The position numbers and the translations under genes were made by a program. Of a DNA stretch of 64,000 nt, positions 11,771-25,061 are shown in pieces. The first letter of the stretch is position 1. Each line of letters opens with the position of its first letter. Origin of the DNA: Ianthella basta (lineage: Eukaryota; Porifera; Demospongiae; Verongiida; Ianthellidae); assembly GCA_964019415.1 (NCBI GenBank), contig OZ025876.1, forward strand, positions 3,946,183 through 4,010,182, written 5' to 3'. The notes below the pieces were generated by a model. It was not told the origin of the DNA. It worked only from the letters and a program-made list of their open reading frames with translations, and searched no databases.

Positions 11771-14700
11771 ATGGACAACAGGGAATTTGATCTTGCCGTA
11801 CCAGAAACGAGTACGGGTAAGCAAGATCGGCCGGAAGAGGAGGAAGAAGATGTACCCGAAGTGCCAGTTTTGACTGTAGGGTGAGTAATTTGTCGTCTAG
11901 GAAATGTGGTAATCAAGAATTTATTGGCTAACTACATGCGGCCGTTGTGAAGTTACTCCCTCTAATACGTGACGACGTATATGTCGCTTGAATGCGTTCT
12001 TAAATTGTACTGTTGTTGGCTCTACAGACTCATGGCTGCTATGGCCACGCCAATCGCTTGGCCTGATCCAGAGATAGAGGTGTGTACTTGGTATACTGCC
12101 TCGTGGTTATCCATATGCTGTATGTCGTGATGGCTAGTTGTTTTGTCTCTATTCTCTGTAGTCACACAACCAGATCCTGAGAGCAGCTGCTAGTGGAGAT
12201 GTGACAACACTGAGACATGTTGTGGGAGAGACTGACCCAGTTCTCATTGCGGCCATTCAGAACAAAGTATACATGATATTAGTAGACAGACTTTCTGCAT
12301 ACATAGCTACCATCATTAGACACACCATGTAACCAGATTGAAAGGGTAATCACTGGGTATTACGCCTGACCTACCAACTACACCAGTATTGGTGTCTCAG
12401 TTGGCAGGGGGGCATGAAGCCCTATTGGTTGGCAACCAGTGATGGCCTCCCCCAGCCATCCAACAAAGATCGAAGAGCCACAGACAGCTGCTTCGTCCTA
12501 ATTGGGGCTCATCAGTGTGGCGTACTGATGGGTTAATGGTCACCAATACTGGTGTAGTTAGTAGGTCAGGTGTAATACCCAGTGATTACCCTTTCAATCT
12601 ATTGCCTCGCAGTGCCTAACTGCAAAAGCAGTTGTCCTCTTTCCATGTAACCAGATAGCCCATGATTGCATACAATTTGTGTGCCATGTTTTCAGTATGG
12701 TTGGACAGTGGTGCACTTTGCTGCCCACAATGGTCATCTGGAGATGCTGAGAGAAGTTCTGGAGAGGTTCAACTGTGAAGCAGACAAGAAGGAAAAGGTA
12801 ATGGAATAGTCCTCTAGTGGGATAAAGGGTACTACGTACAAATTTTGAAGGATTTAGCTTCATTCATGGCTATATTACATACTTTAGCGCAAGTGGACCC
12901 CACTGTATGCTGCTGCCATCGAAGGTCACTTTGAGATTGTTCGGTATTTGGTTGAAGAGAAAGGCTGTGATCCTGCAGTAGTGACCGCTGTAAGTTAGTA
13001 CTGTATTATTGTTTTATTCACCACTAATGTATTGGTAACCCCTTCTGCATGCTTTCTATATCAGGGAGATGCCAACCCACTAACAGCTGCAGCCTGTAGT
13101 GGTAATGAGGAGCTGGTGCACTGGCTGGCTGATGAATGTGGTGTGAACCCTGTCTACACTGATGTGAGCATCACTCCAAGTGATAAATAGTGCCTTTGTA
13201 AGAAACTTGGCTTAGGATCAACCGTAAAGAATGTGTGCATGTACATTTTACGGTATATATGTATGTGTCGTACAGTTGTTTGTGTGTTCACTGTGTCTAT
13301 GGGTATTGTATTCATGTAAATGATGATAATCATCTATATTTATGTGCTATTGGCCTTGCCATCTAATCCATTTATTATCACTAGCACACTAGTGGTTGTT
13401 TGTTGAAGGAAGCATCTAAGTATATTCTTCATGTGGAATGTTGTGTCTGGCATGACATTATCATCTGTATGGAGCAGCATCTACAATGCTAACACTTTTA
13501 AGTTCAGCCTTTAATGGAAAATCCTCAAAGGATTAACATGGAATATCTGTTTGGTTTGCTTAGATAAAAGAAAGTGTTCTTTATGGTGCAGCTGAATCAG
13601 GCAAAGTCAGTCTCTTTGACTGGCTTGTTCACAGATTCAACATCCCACCAGATGAAGTGAATGTGAGTGCACAGGGCTATGTGCTACTGCATATATACAA
13701 GCACTACCACAACACAGTCCAAGCTGTAGTGAGGGATCAGTGTATGCGCCAGTGGTGTTAGAATGAACACCACCAGCACAAGTTGCAGAGGGTAACCACC
13801 ACAAGAGCAAGTGGAATGTTTATGCTAGTTGACTGAATGAAAAGCACCACCAGTGCAAGTTGCTGATGTTCAAGGGAACTGGGCACCAGCCAACATTGAT
13901 CAGTGCAGGATGCAGCAACAATGTGCAACATGTACATAGGCACTGACAATATTTCACAGTTGTGCCCATGTGCAAGTTGTGCGACTGTTCCTTAATCCCA
14001 CTCCAACTTGTGCCAATCAGTGCTGGTTCCTGGTCCCTGTGGACTGGTGGTGTAAATACATTCCAGTGCAGTCTTCCTCGTGGCCTCTCCACTACACCTC
14101 TCTACTGAAACAATTTCTTACTCATCCATGCACTCATTTCTCATCCACTCCAATCTCATCTTATGCTTAATATTAGGTAACTCTTCTCTACACCGTCTTC
14201 TTGACTCAGCCTCACTCTAATGTCTACATTCCTTGCCCTATCCCATGCACTCCTTTAATCCTATGTATCTGTTGCTTTCTACTGTGCTTTCATTTGATTT
14301 GCAGTAATATTGACTAGCCTAGCATGCTGTGTACATGTGTAGAGTGTATATACATGTAACATAAGTAATGTTAGTGAACTGTGCAAGAATGCAACAGTTA
14401 TGATAATCTTCCATTCATAAATGTAGCAGACTATATAAGTCCACAAAAGGCATTCTATTTTGTGTAGGCATCAGCAGTTTGGTCTATTGTTGTATGCTGT
14501 GCATGGCATATGTATATCTGCACTGTTCTTCCCGTAGGATCACTCTGGTAGTGCTCTCACCCATGCAGCAAGCTGGGGTCGCTATGCAATGGTGAAGCAC
14601 CTCATTCAAAAGCACCAATGTGACTGGCAAAGATGTAATAAGGTAACATTATTCAGCATTTCTGTAAGGATTAACTGAATGGTAGTCCAGAAACTGAAAC

Positions 14701-17700
14701 TGATAATGTGACACCACACTTGTAGCACATTACCATAAAGAAGAGATATAACTAATAGCATGCAGCTGGTTATTGTACGTTAACATAAATGGTAGTGGAA
14801 TCTAAATTCAGTGTTGGGTCAGCAACATTATTCACTATTACAATATTTTTTCAGGATGGTTGGTCTCTGTTACACCTATCTGCCAATGGTGGAAGTGTGG
14901 ATCTTGTGGACTGGTTAATCGAAAAGTTTGATTTTGATGTACACCAGTGGACAAAGGTATACCTGATGCACTCAAAAGCAAAGAAGTTAGTGAGCTGTTC
15001 ACACCCCACATGTCATAATTATGTTTCATGATCATACACTGTACTGCCTGTGGTTCATGTCTCCATGTGTGCATGGACCAACTGACATGTATCTCAATTT
15101 AGGATGATTTGAACTGTCTGCTCCTGGCTGCCAGACAAGGGAATGCTGAGCTCTTTCACCACCTGGTTAACAAGTACAAATGTGACCCTCACACATTAGT
15201 GAGCAATGCTTTATCAATGACACTCTATGTCCTAAAACCTGCAATTTTAATCATTATATTAAATTGCAGTTTCTCTAATTTATAAGGTGGTTGGGTATAA
15301 ACACAGCCTTTTCCTTCTGTTCTCTGGTTAATAGGACAAGCGTGGTCAGAACTCTCTGCATTTAGCTTGTGCTTGTGGTCACCACTCTCTTGTGAAAGAT
15401 CTGATTGGAAGGTATGATCTGGATCCCAATGCAGTGATGAAGGTATGCAGTGCACACTGTGGGTACACATTGACACAGTGATACCATAGGATATCAGATT
15501 ATTAGGAGTATTTGACTTCTGCAATTTCCACTTCATTTACACACCCCACTTACGTACGTACTCAATGCTGCAGTATTGGCCTGCGTGGCTTGGGTGGATT
15601 GTCCATGTCAATCACTTGTACTCTCTTGCCTTATTGAATGAACAATTTTATCCAATGTTTAATAGAGTACAGAGGTGTGGCTGCATGTATATGAGGGATT
15701 GTGGTGCTGAACTAAATAGTCGGCACCGATAGGGCGATGGGATTGATGGAGGGGTAAGCAATTAAGTCTGTGAGTTGGGGAATCAGGTAGCAAGATGGAA
15801 GCTTCAATTGCAATGCTCTTTGTTGAGGGGGTCATGCTGGTTGTTTAACTACCATGATTCCAGGTGTGACCTCTCACGGTGGAAGGAAGGCATTTGAGTG
15901 ATGTGTTTCTTGCCTGGCTTAATGATGATGCAAAGAACATATTGTAATCACTCTAGAAAATGCGATTGCTGATTGCCATTTATCCAATTGTGATCGTCAT
16001 GGCAAACTGCTATTACATTTTCTATTACATGTGCACTTTGGATTAAAGTGGTTAAGTTCCCAACAAAATTCAAGCTGCTATCTTGCCAGACAAGCAGAAA
16101 AATATGGCATTATTTTTACAACTCCAAGTCATGAAGATGACATGGTCTAAAGGTGTGAAATTACTTGAGCTGCACTTGCTTTCAGTCTGAACCAGATCAT
16201 GTTCCAATTTATAGTAGTCTGAAAATGAAGGCTATGGGCTAAATGAGTTGGAAATTGTAGTAAGAGGTGCTCATGCTGCCGTAGTAGAGTGGATAGGCTT
16301 ACCTATGTTTGAGATAACTGTACAACATCCTTGGTATATATTGGCTGAATGCATTCAGTGTCCATCAATTCTTGGTCAATACTCACTCCTGCACACACAC
16401 ATGGTGATAAACAGCAATTATAACTCTGGAATCTGATATATCCAGTAACTGTTCAATTTGTCCTCATAGACATTAGCATTTTAGAAGAACTCTAAGTCGT
16501 AAAGTAAATATTGCATTGCCAATGTACTGTTGCACACATGCTGTATTGTTTTGCAAGAATTCTCACCAGTTTACAGTGAGCTAAGAATGAAAAGCACACA
16601 GCAGACACTCATGCCACATAAGGAACTAGGGACCTTGTTGTTGTATCATTCCCAGTTAATTTATGTTCCACACTGTAGATCCTCCACACCCCTGTCCACT
16701 TGGCTGCTCATCATGGCCATGTTGAAGTGCTGAGAGTTCTTATTAAGGGCTACCATGCCGACAAGATGGTGCAGGCAATGGTGAATGAGTGCCAAATACT
16801 GAGAACTTGAATCACCCTTCACACGTGTGTGCATGTACTGACATGTACATATTATGTTCATGTACAAACAATAATAATTATTATATAATACAAACAGTAA
16901 TAAATATATATACACTTACATTCACTTTCTGTCTAATTTACTTACAGCATGGACGAGTACCCCTCCACTATGCAGCTGATGGTGGTCATGTTGGCACCAT
17001 TAGAGCTCTGGTGACAGAGTTCCAGTGTCCACCTGACTGTAGGGACAATGTAAGTGGGGTCTACACATCAAGTGATGTTTCTATGTACATTACCATTAAC
17101 ATAATAATAACACAATGGAACCTGTCTAAGATGATCACTGTGCTAGGCAGTGCCATCTCTCTAAAGGAGCCAGCCTCTCTGGCCCCAAATAGCACTAAAG
17201 CATGCGCATTGTAATGTACCTCTGTAAAGTAACCACCTCTCTATAAAGGTCAGTTAGATCTTGCCCATGGGTGGGTGTCTTAGACAGATTGCACTGTACA
17301 GCAGAAGTGGTATGGGGCTTTCATGGAAATCTTTAGTTGTTGCTAATAAGTTAGACTAAGTGAATATGTAGTTTTCTAAGTTAACCTGCCATGAATAGTA
17401 AACTAACAGTCATATTATGATGCCACCTATCAGTTACTCTTCCCACTAAAGACTGTCTAACTTGTGTGGTTACGTATATATAATTATACTGTTTCGTTGC
17501 TACTCAGCAGCACTCTATAGGGTATAACATAATTATGTATCCTGTAAGTGTCCAATGTGCCAATCTCTTGTTTTGCATGCATGATTTGTGATTGCACAAG
17601 TGGAATGCATAAGCTTATTATGGATGGCGATCAGAAACTGTCCCATAATGTGAGCCTACACAAGTTGCATAGGATCCTTGAGTCTGAGCTTCAGTTCATC

Positions 17701-18377
17701 GCACAATATCTATGTCCAGTGTAGTTCCTCCATTAGTACTGCAGTATTGAGTGCAATCTTGCAATTGTGTGGCTGTAGGGTGGCAGGACTGCACTGCACC
17801 ATGCGGCCATCAGTGGGAGGGTGGAGGCAGTCAGAGTACTGGTGCAGGAGTTCAAATCGGACCCAAGCACACCTGACAAGGCAAGATACCGCTAACACTC
17901 ATGCAGCACAATAGTTCAGTACATCACTAGCACATCACTACGCAGACCCAGTCAAGACTTTTCCCCATCATGCACTTTGTCCTCTTGACATGATACCACT
18001 AGCCCAGAAATCAATGCACACCAGCCACAGGGAAGGATGTGTGATGCAGCAGTCCTTACTGCTCAGACACTGCAGATGGGTATAGTACACAGTCTGAGTG
18101 TAATGCTCTGTACATTAGTGTTCTATACCCTAGCTTGTCTACCCTGGTCTTGTGTTATGTATACTCTGAGACTCTTATCTTTGGAGGTACTGTGTGGGTT
18201 GCTAATTTGTGTGCAATATCCATAGTCACTGACAATGTTGCCCATTGTTGTTCTGTACTGTAGGGTAGTTCTGTACTGTAGATGTTGTCTTTACTGTAGG
18301 GTGGAAACACACCAATGGACATAGCCTTATCCAGTGGAAATGACTCACTTGTTCTAGCACTTCTGGAGACATCTTGA
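11771..18377 (+). CDS. Ankyrin-repeat protein, 15 exons, complete (predicted 487 aa)
   Basis: Exons: 11771..11880, 12028..12079, 12162..12266, 12696..12797, 12888..12989, 13065..13163, 13564..13662, 14538..14642, 14855..14956, 15103..15198, 15335..15442, 16679..16780, 16948..17049, 17779..17880, 18300..18377. The ATG lies in CAAAAAAATGG. The N-terminus is acidic (RPEEEEEDVPEVP). Exons 3 to 14 each hold about one repeat of 32-36 codons, for example LHLACACGHHSLVKDLI, VPLHYAADGGHVGTIRALV and TALHHAAISGRVEAVRVLV. Exon 15 is a capping half-repeat ending LALLETS. All junctions from exon 2 onward are phase 0. Intron 14 begins GCAAGA, a GC-AG intron. Likely a soluble cytoplasmic scaffold of ankyrin repeats only, with no signal peptide or membrane segment. 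The partner is unknown. It differs from the minus-strand ANK genes in strand and sequence. Confidence 0.9.
12335..12658. mobile_element. Foldback element in an intron of the ankyrin gene
   Basis: Sixty-bp inverted repeats with about two mismatches at 12335-12394 and 12541-12600 (starts AGATTGAAAGGGTAATCACT). A direct repeat CCATGTAACCAGAT occurs at about 12325-12338 and again near 12645-12658, so the inserted unit may run to 12644 with a long target duplication. No ORF. Confidence 0.7.
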
Positions 18378-18551
18378 ACAGTATTCAGGTTGCCTGCTTG
18401 ACTGTTGGATACCTTATTTTAACATTGTGGCATTGTGTGCAATAATACGATACCAATAAGTTGGGTTGTAGAACATTTGACCTCGAGAGCTTTTAAATTT
18501 GTGAACTGCTAACAGAGTTTTCTATATAGAGGCTTGTATTTACTGTATTAT

Positions 18552-18561
18552 AATAAATAAA
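18552..18561 (+). terminator. Polyadenylation signal of the ankyrin gene
   Basis: Overlapping AATAAATAAA about 175 bp after the TGA stop at 18375-18377. It is the only such cluster close downstream. Confidence 0.6.
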
Positions 18562-20924
18562 TGCAGCTCTGAGCCTCTAGCTGCCAAGTCAACATACTCT
18601 CTTTTGTGTGAGGCAGTAGTATGGCCTAAATATGATTATGATACCATGTCACTGACTTACTAATGTTGGGATTTGACACTGCCAGGAGATGAATGTACCA
18701 CAGTCATGGACAGTTTCAACACCAGGAAGCATTGACTCCCATACTCCCAGCCCAGCCTCCTTGCACACTGTTGACATCTAATCCTACTGCATGATTTAGG
18801 ACTTGCAATTGATCAGACACTGTCTCATACAATTAATAACTGAACACGTTTCAGCAAGCAGGACATGTGCATGGTCTGGCGTGGTACATTGACGTACGAA
18901 TGTGCAGTTTTGCATGTACTACACAAATCACCTTGTCACATGGGTAGTGTGCCCCTGTGGAGGTCTAGCTTGTATGTTTCTTCTTAGGGGCGTGGCTGGA
19001 ATGGAGAAATTAATCACGTATGAGTTCAAAGGAATAATTACCTGTCCATGCATGCATGTGGTACATTCCGTGTGCTGGTGTGAAGGAGCATCCATTGTAT
19101 AGTGGGTGCTAGCTGGCCTGTATGTTGGTATTATTATGTGAAAGATTCTGGCAGAACAGGTAATACCATTTGGCAAATCATTCCGCAACAATGAAAACTT
19201 TATAAATAGGAATATGTAATTGAGCTGACTTACATTATGACACCACAATAAATAGGTGGTTCTGGCAGGGACTTGATTGAATGTGTGATGTTAGCACCGC
19301 ATAACAATGATGTAGCTTCTTGTAAGTTAGGCAATTGGTGCATGGCTAATATATAGTCTAAAGTTAGATAGAGAGAGGCACTTTAGGGAAAATATATACA
19401 GAACCTGTGAATGATGAATTCCATCTCTTTTAATGCACAAGCTACTGTAGCTGGCATCAAACTATGAGTCAGTCTATTTCTTCACCCTTTCTAGAATCTC
19501 ATGCAACTTGTGGGTTGGTGGCCTCCTCACCATCTCCCCAATGCATTAATTAACCTCAGTTTATCTGTGGTCTCATATTTATGCCATTTTCGTCCATGTT
19601 AATATTATACCATTTGCATACACTACAATACGTTTTGCACAATTCTCTTCTATTACATCTACATAGACACCTGTGGGAGTTGACTTCCTCTATGATGACA
19701 GCATCTATGTAAAAGTGGCTTTCTTTTGCTTGTTACATTCAGTGTTTGCTGACAAAGAAAAATCTCAAGGACATGCAGTCCAACGTCAACATTGCAAACT
19801 GTTTTGTATATACTCAACATCTCTCATGGAGATCCTGTTGCAGAGCACACATACATTAATATTATATGTGGAGTTCCAACAGTGGTGCATTGACAGCTGC
19901 ATATTATATAAGTAGTACAAGTGTCTATATACAATATATTTGAATCAGTTGCTGATTCGATTTCATTCCATCTTCACTATTTAAAATCCTCCTCCACAAG
20001 GCTTTCAATGAGTTGGTCTGTAAACTGAAGATGCATAGTAATTAATTGTACATTGAACAAATTAAGGCATATTGAGCTCTGGCTAATGTTGCTGAGACAG
20101 ATGTGGGTGTAGTAGACCTGGCCTGGGTTAATTCCAATGACGGAATGTGAGCTGATGTTGAGAGGCATCAGATTGAATTAATTTAGAGGAGATGAGATGG
20201 TCAGCACTAGATGTAGTGGGAAAACTGGTGGACAATGAAAATATTGATAGCTAAGGTAAACCAGGGTATTTTTGTCCTTAGGGTAATTCCGCCACTGGGG
20301 TTTCTCTCGACTCTTGTTCCTTTGCCGTGGGCTTTTAGCTCATCACAACAGGAAGCTTATATATGTTATTCATTACTTCCAGTTCCTCAATCCATCAGAA
20401 CTGTTCATCTACGGTAGCTACACGCACTACTGGATCAATGTTACCATTTCTGGACTCTATTACTATTCATGACTGGCCATGGACTATATAGGATCACAGA
20501 GTTGTGAAAGTGTGACACTGTTCTGCTATACATAGCACACTTTTAAGCCTCCCTCTGTTGACTAGATAACTTGAGGAGTTCCCATGTTCCTGCGATTCTG
20601 CAAAGACAATTTCACATTATGTCAGTATATCAACAAGTGAATGCAAAAGCAGCATGCATGCTTTGGAGTGTATAAGTCATTGTGCAGATGCCCAGTCTAC
20701 AAAGTTCTAATGATTGATCCTTTTTGTTCAAGATGTTTGTACTAAGATGTGGCTTACCCTAGTTCTCCGCATAAAATGAATTATTATATAAGGAAAGTGA
20801 TTGAAGAGCTAAGAGTGAAGAGGAGTCCATGAGCTGTGTGCAAGCAAAACATTTTGACCGATATGCCGTTGGGCGTACAAGAACATCCTTGTAGATTATC
20901 TGATCGATCTCACTAGTACAATCA

Positions 20925-21160
20925 TGCATGACCTGGTGATACAGTGGTTTCATGATTTCTAGTCCCGACTGACATTTGCACACAGCACTTGATCACGTGA
21001 GTAAAGTATTGGAATGATAGGCTCACACGTAGATTGAAGCACGTGCTTATCCCGTGTGAGCCTATCCTTCCAATACTTTACTCATGTGATTGAGTGCAAT
21101 GAGCAAATGTCATTAGAACTAGAAGTTATGAAACCACTGCACTGTTATTGGTACTGAAAC
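20925..21160. mobile_element. Foldback MITE
   Basis: Two arms of about 95 bp, 20930-21025 and 21057-21155, are imperfect reverse complements around TGAGTAAAGTATTGGA. The loop holds AGATTGAAGCACGTGC. No ORF; the target duplication is not clear. Confidence 0.7.
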
Positions 21161-21995
21161 CAGGCATGAACTGATAATAGTACATTAATTGCATTGCAAG
21201 AAGCCAGTGCTAGAATGTGAAGTGCGCATGATCATAGGGGGTGCAGCTAGTTGGCTGTCACAACTAAGCGGAAACCAGAAGCCATGGGTAAACTCACCCT
21301 CGCATACCATTTCCTACAAGTACCAAAGGCAGAGTTTTAGTACTTTCCGATAGTTGCTATGATGATAGCAGCAATGTAATCCAAACACCACCTGCTAGAA
21401 CAAGTTAGAGTCTTCATTTGCATCTGTTTCTTGTACAGTCAATTTCAGAATGTTTGAATAGCAAATGGCTGAATGGCCAAATGGCGTGATGTCACTATTA
21501 GTTTTACTGTTTGCCATTACACGGAGATGCCATGCAGTTCATTGTAATCTCACCTTGGCTTAAAAGAAACACTGAAATTGCATTAGCTATACACACAGCC
21601 ACTGTTTTACAATTGCCTAGTTGTGGGAATCTGTGTCAGTGTGTCAAATACATGTCTCTAACTCCTTATTACGTGAGTCATGCAATGCTATAGCTTTTGG
21701 GCAGGAATTATGTAGCTATAAATAGTGGAAGTTCAGTAATTCAGGATTTTTCAGCCACAAGTAGTCCACGATCAGCTGATGAAGGCCTACGTTGTCATAA
21801 TGTCCTGATTATTGAACGTCTCTATGTGAAACTGAGAATCCAGCTCAAAGGCTATTCATTGATATCGATACTCTAGTATATACGTTATCATTTTACATGT
21901 TCATATTCAGGTACAATGGGGGTAGGTTTGCAGGAAGCATTTCTTATATATGAACTGCAATTCCCAGATAGCTAAAGCATGGCATAGTACACACT

Positions 21996-22265
21996 ATACT
22001 AGAAATAATATAAAAACTTCTACAAAATAGTAAGGATGTAGGGATGGCATAAAAAGTACAGAAACAAGTAAAGGCTGTTACACAGTGGAGCATTAACCAT
22101 GGTCCCTACATGCAAGAATGTTGCACCGTATAGTCTTACACTCTTGAATGTAGGGATGATGGTTAATCTCCACTGTGTAATAGCCTTTACTTGTTTCTGT
22201 CCTTTTTATGCCATCTCTACATACTTACTATTTTTGCAGAAAGGTTTTATTATTTCTAGTTTCTG
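21996..22265. mobile_element. Foldback MITE, relative of the nested element at 45.6 kb
   Basis: Arms of about 115 bp start CTAGAAATAATA and end TATTATTTCTAG. The inner part (CAAGTAAAGGCTGTTACACA, ATGGTCCCTACATGCAAGAA) matches the centre of the palindrome at 45955-46080. The outer ends match those of the 3.4-kb element at 43570-47021, so the three share a family. Confidence 0.75.
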
Positions 22266-23093
22266 CACTTTTTATAGAGCATGAGCTAAGATGCATGATA
22301 ATTATTATGGCTATTTAACTTCCTTGTGTAGCTCCTGATAGAATTAGCTGCAATTTGCATTTGAGATAGTGTATTGACATTGTAAATCATTCATTCCACA
22401 AGCCAATGCCACGCTAAGTCATAGAGCAAGGCGAAGAATTCCACAGTGGTGCAAAACAACAGAAGAAGGAGCCTCCGGAATACTTGTTAGCTATCACCCT
22501 CCCTCCCTCCCTTCCTGACACAATGTCATGCTTACTTATGTTGAGTGACAGAGCAGCAAACAAAGGGAGCAAGTATTTCGAGTTCGGGCGGCAGCAACTC
22601 AAACTATTTGATTAGGTATAAAACATTATATAGGAATAGGTTATGTAATGCCTTATCTGTGCATGTGCGTAGATTGTCTCAATAACTGTGCATGTTGCTC
22701 TACTGCATGGGCATATTCATAACACACATTTGGTGTAGTATTATGCACTGAATGTTGCAGAAGTGAACCTTTACCATTCTGATTCAGTAGGACAATTAAC
22801 TCAATCCACGTGCTATGGATTATATTACCTCCAAACACCTCTTTGTCCAGATGAGGAGAACTGAAGTGGTTACGAGTGATTTATACATACTTATACTTGG
22901 AAAATTATGCACAGTCACCAGTATACTACATGCAATGCATGCAGTAGCAATCAACTCAGTGCCATGTATTAAGCTAGCTAAACAGGAATTGTACCGAACA
23001 TCACAATTATGTTGCACAATACTGCTTTGATATAAACATGTTATGTACATTACTGTGCATGAGTTTAACAGATATCAGTGTAACAATTAAAGC

Positions 23094-24257
23094 CTAAGGT
23101 ATGAGATGCTTTCTACTTGACAAGCAAGTGTACCTAAAGTCTGATGAATGGCACTTTAATTTACAGTTGTTGTCACCTTCAGAGCCCTGCTGTAGCTGTC
23201 TGGATTCTTGGGACTTCCAAGTTTTGCTGTAATGATTTTCCTTAGCCTTTCTCTTCTTTGGCACACTACAACACAACCACTGCCACAGTCTTTCACGAAT
23301 GGGATTGAAGAAGATGAGAACCAAAATGGGAGTGGGGATGAGTGCTATATTCAGTAATGCGTAGGGTACATAGGTCGCTGCTGTATGAGCAGGTGGTCCG
23401 TCCGGCCATGGTCTTGCACCCAGAGGAGCAACAGAGGCAGATATTATCAAGGGGGCAATTTGCGCAAGTAAGTTAATTCCATTGCCGAGGAGCAAAAAGA
23501 AACCAAATTTAACTGTAGTCTTTTCAAGATTGCTGTATTTGTCAGTAAGAGGTTTTATGTAGCAAATAGTGATCACTAGGATTGTGACTGTGGCAGAAAG
23601 AGGAACGAGACCAAAGCAGAATAAATACAGCCCAGTAAATATAATATATGAAGCTGTTGCTGCTGAACCAATACCACAAGATAAATAGCCACCATACCAA
23701 GTGCGGATGATTTCCTGCAATAGCAATGGAGAATTTCCAAGGAAAGCTATTATCCACAGAACAACCACTGATATAAAGCTGGTGACAGCAAAGTGCTTCT
23801 TGGGGGTTTCACTGTACCTGACATTGATGTAGACTACAACAGCAAATGTGGCCATAAACACCAATCTAGCTCCTACTCCGAAGCCTAGTATGAATACTGT
23901 GCTAGTACAGGGAGCTGTGGGTGGGTTGTTCACTGGTGAAAGGTAGAGGATGATCCCTGCAATGTGGTACATGGCAAGCCCCAGTGCGGTTATGAGGCAG
24001 GAGACCAAGATGCTTCCCAACACCAAACGGATTATGTTGACAATGAAAGACTCCAGGACCAAGGCCACCAGAATCACTGTATTCACAGCAATCACAGGAA
24101 ACACCACTCCCAGTAGCATAACTACATTGAAAACGACAAACCCGGGACTGTTCAATGGATGGGAGGGTGTGTTGTTCACAGAAGTATTGCTGAGATTGTC
24201 CATAGTTGAGCCTGTTTGTGTAGATTGCTCTGACCTGTACGTAGAAACCCACTTCAA
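23094..24257 (-). CDS. Rhodopsin-like 7TM receptor (GPCR), single exon
   Basis: Open frame of 387 codons with no intron. The N-terminus carries N-glycosylation sites (NLSNTS); the start may be residue 1 or the Met at residue 19 (24203), which has the better extracellular context. Hydrophobic segments lie near residues 40-66, 75-104, 118-146, 156-182, 200-232, 249-275 and 296-318. Cys117 and Cys194 fit the TM3-ECL2 disulfide. TM7 ends NPIRERLW, a variant of NPxxY followed by helix 8, with Cys329-Cys330 as possible palmitoylation sites. There is no DRY motif after TM3 (NVRYSE instead). Ligand unknown; probably a sponge-expanded receptor. A broken paralog lies immediately upstream on the same strand. 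Confidence 0.85.
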   Translation of the reverse strand: MKWVSTYRSEQSTQTGSTMDNLSNTSVNNTPSHPLNSPGFVVFNVVMLLGVVFPVIAVNTVILVALVLESFIVNIIRLVLGSILVSCLITALGLAMYHIAGIILYLSPVNNPPTAPCTSTVFILGFGVGARLVFMATFAVVVYINVRYSETPKKHFAVTSFISVVVLWIIAFLGNSPLLLQEIIRTWYGGYLSCGIGSAATASYIIFTGLYLFCFGLVPLSATVTILVITICYIKPLTDKYSNLEKTTVKFGFFLLLGNGINLLAQIAPLIISASVAPLGARPWPDGPPAHTAATYVPYALLNIALIPTPILVLIFFNPIRERLWQWLCCSVPKKRKAKENHYSKTWKSQESRQLQQGSEGDNNCKLKCHSSDFRYTCLSSRKHLIP

Positions 24258-24559
24258 TGGCTAAACCTATTTCCTCTCAAAACCATGCATATAAAGACAC
24301 CATTAGAATGGCTATAGACATATTAAATTTTCCTGAACACCATATATGGACACTCACTGGACATACAATTTCCTAAGCAATTGTGCCTGTTAAGAAGGAA
24401 ATGCCCATAATTTTCCTAGTGAAGTGTATTGTATATTTCATTGCTTTTATCCTTTATGATACATAATATTATATACCCTATGTTACGAATGACATGATGT
24501 TAAGCAAAGAAATCAAGTATTACAATTGGTCATATTTGTAACTACCTATAATTATGCAT

Positions 24560-25020
24560 TTAGCTATAGCTATGAATGTGATGATTTTGTTTTCCATCTC
24601 CCACTCTTGTTGAAACCACATGGATTTCTGCATTGTTGTTCATGGGAATGCATTTTGACTTTATGAAGACAATCCTTGTGATGACCTGGACTGTGATTGT
24701 GACAGAAAGTGTAGTGAGACCACAGAAAAATAAACACAGTCCAACAAATATGTAAGAAGTAAGATGCTGCAATTGGTATAAAACCACAAGATAATGAGCC
24801 AAGGTACCAAGTGTAGATGATTGTGTGTGAAAGCAATGGAGCAGTTCCAAGAAAGACTATATCATCCATAAAACAGCCACTGCTATGATGCTAGTAATCA
24901 CAAAGCACTTCTTGGGGACTTCACCATACTTGACAATGATGAAGACTATGACAGCAAATGTGGCCATGAACACCAATCTAGTTGCTTCTCTGAAGGCAAT
25001 TAGGAAACATAATGAACATT
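24560..25020 (-). pseudogene. GPCR pseudogene, paralog of the neighbouring receptor
   Basis: Fragments in shifted frames match TM3-TM5 of the intact receptor: PKKCFVITS, FLGTAPLLSHTIIYTWYLGS followed by LSCG (against FLGNSPLLLQEIIRTWYGGY followed by LSCG), and LFFCGLTTLSVTITVQVIT. The N-terminus, TM6 and TM7 are missing. It lies about 300 bp from the intact gene, consistent with tandem duplication and decay. The copied scaffold-gene piece begins directly beyond it. Confidence 0.75.
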
Positions 25021-25061
25021 ATCTGCAAAACCTTTAAGGATGTAGGGTTATGGCATAAGAG

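Larger units (their letters stand above)
18562..23093. other. Intergenic, AT-rich, no gene recognised
   Basis: Apart from the two foldbacks listed separately I see no splice-consistent coding exon, RNA gene or LINE piece. Short open frames here are at chance length. A GAGCAAGTATTTCGAGTT motif near 22567 also occurs in the large foldback ends at 43630 and 46945, so a relic of that family may lie there. Confidence 0.5.
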
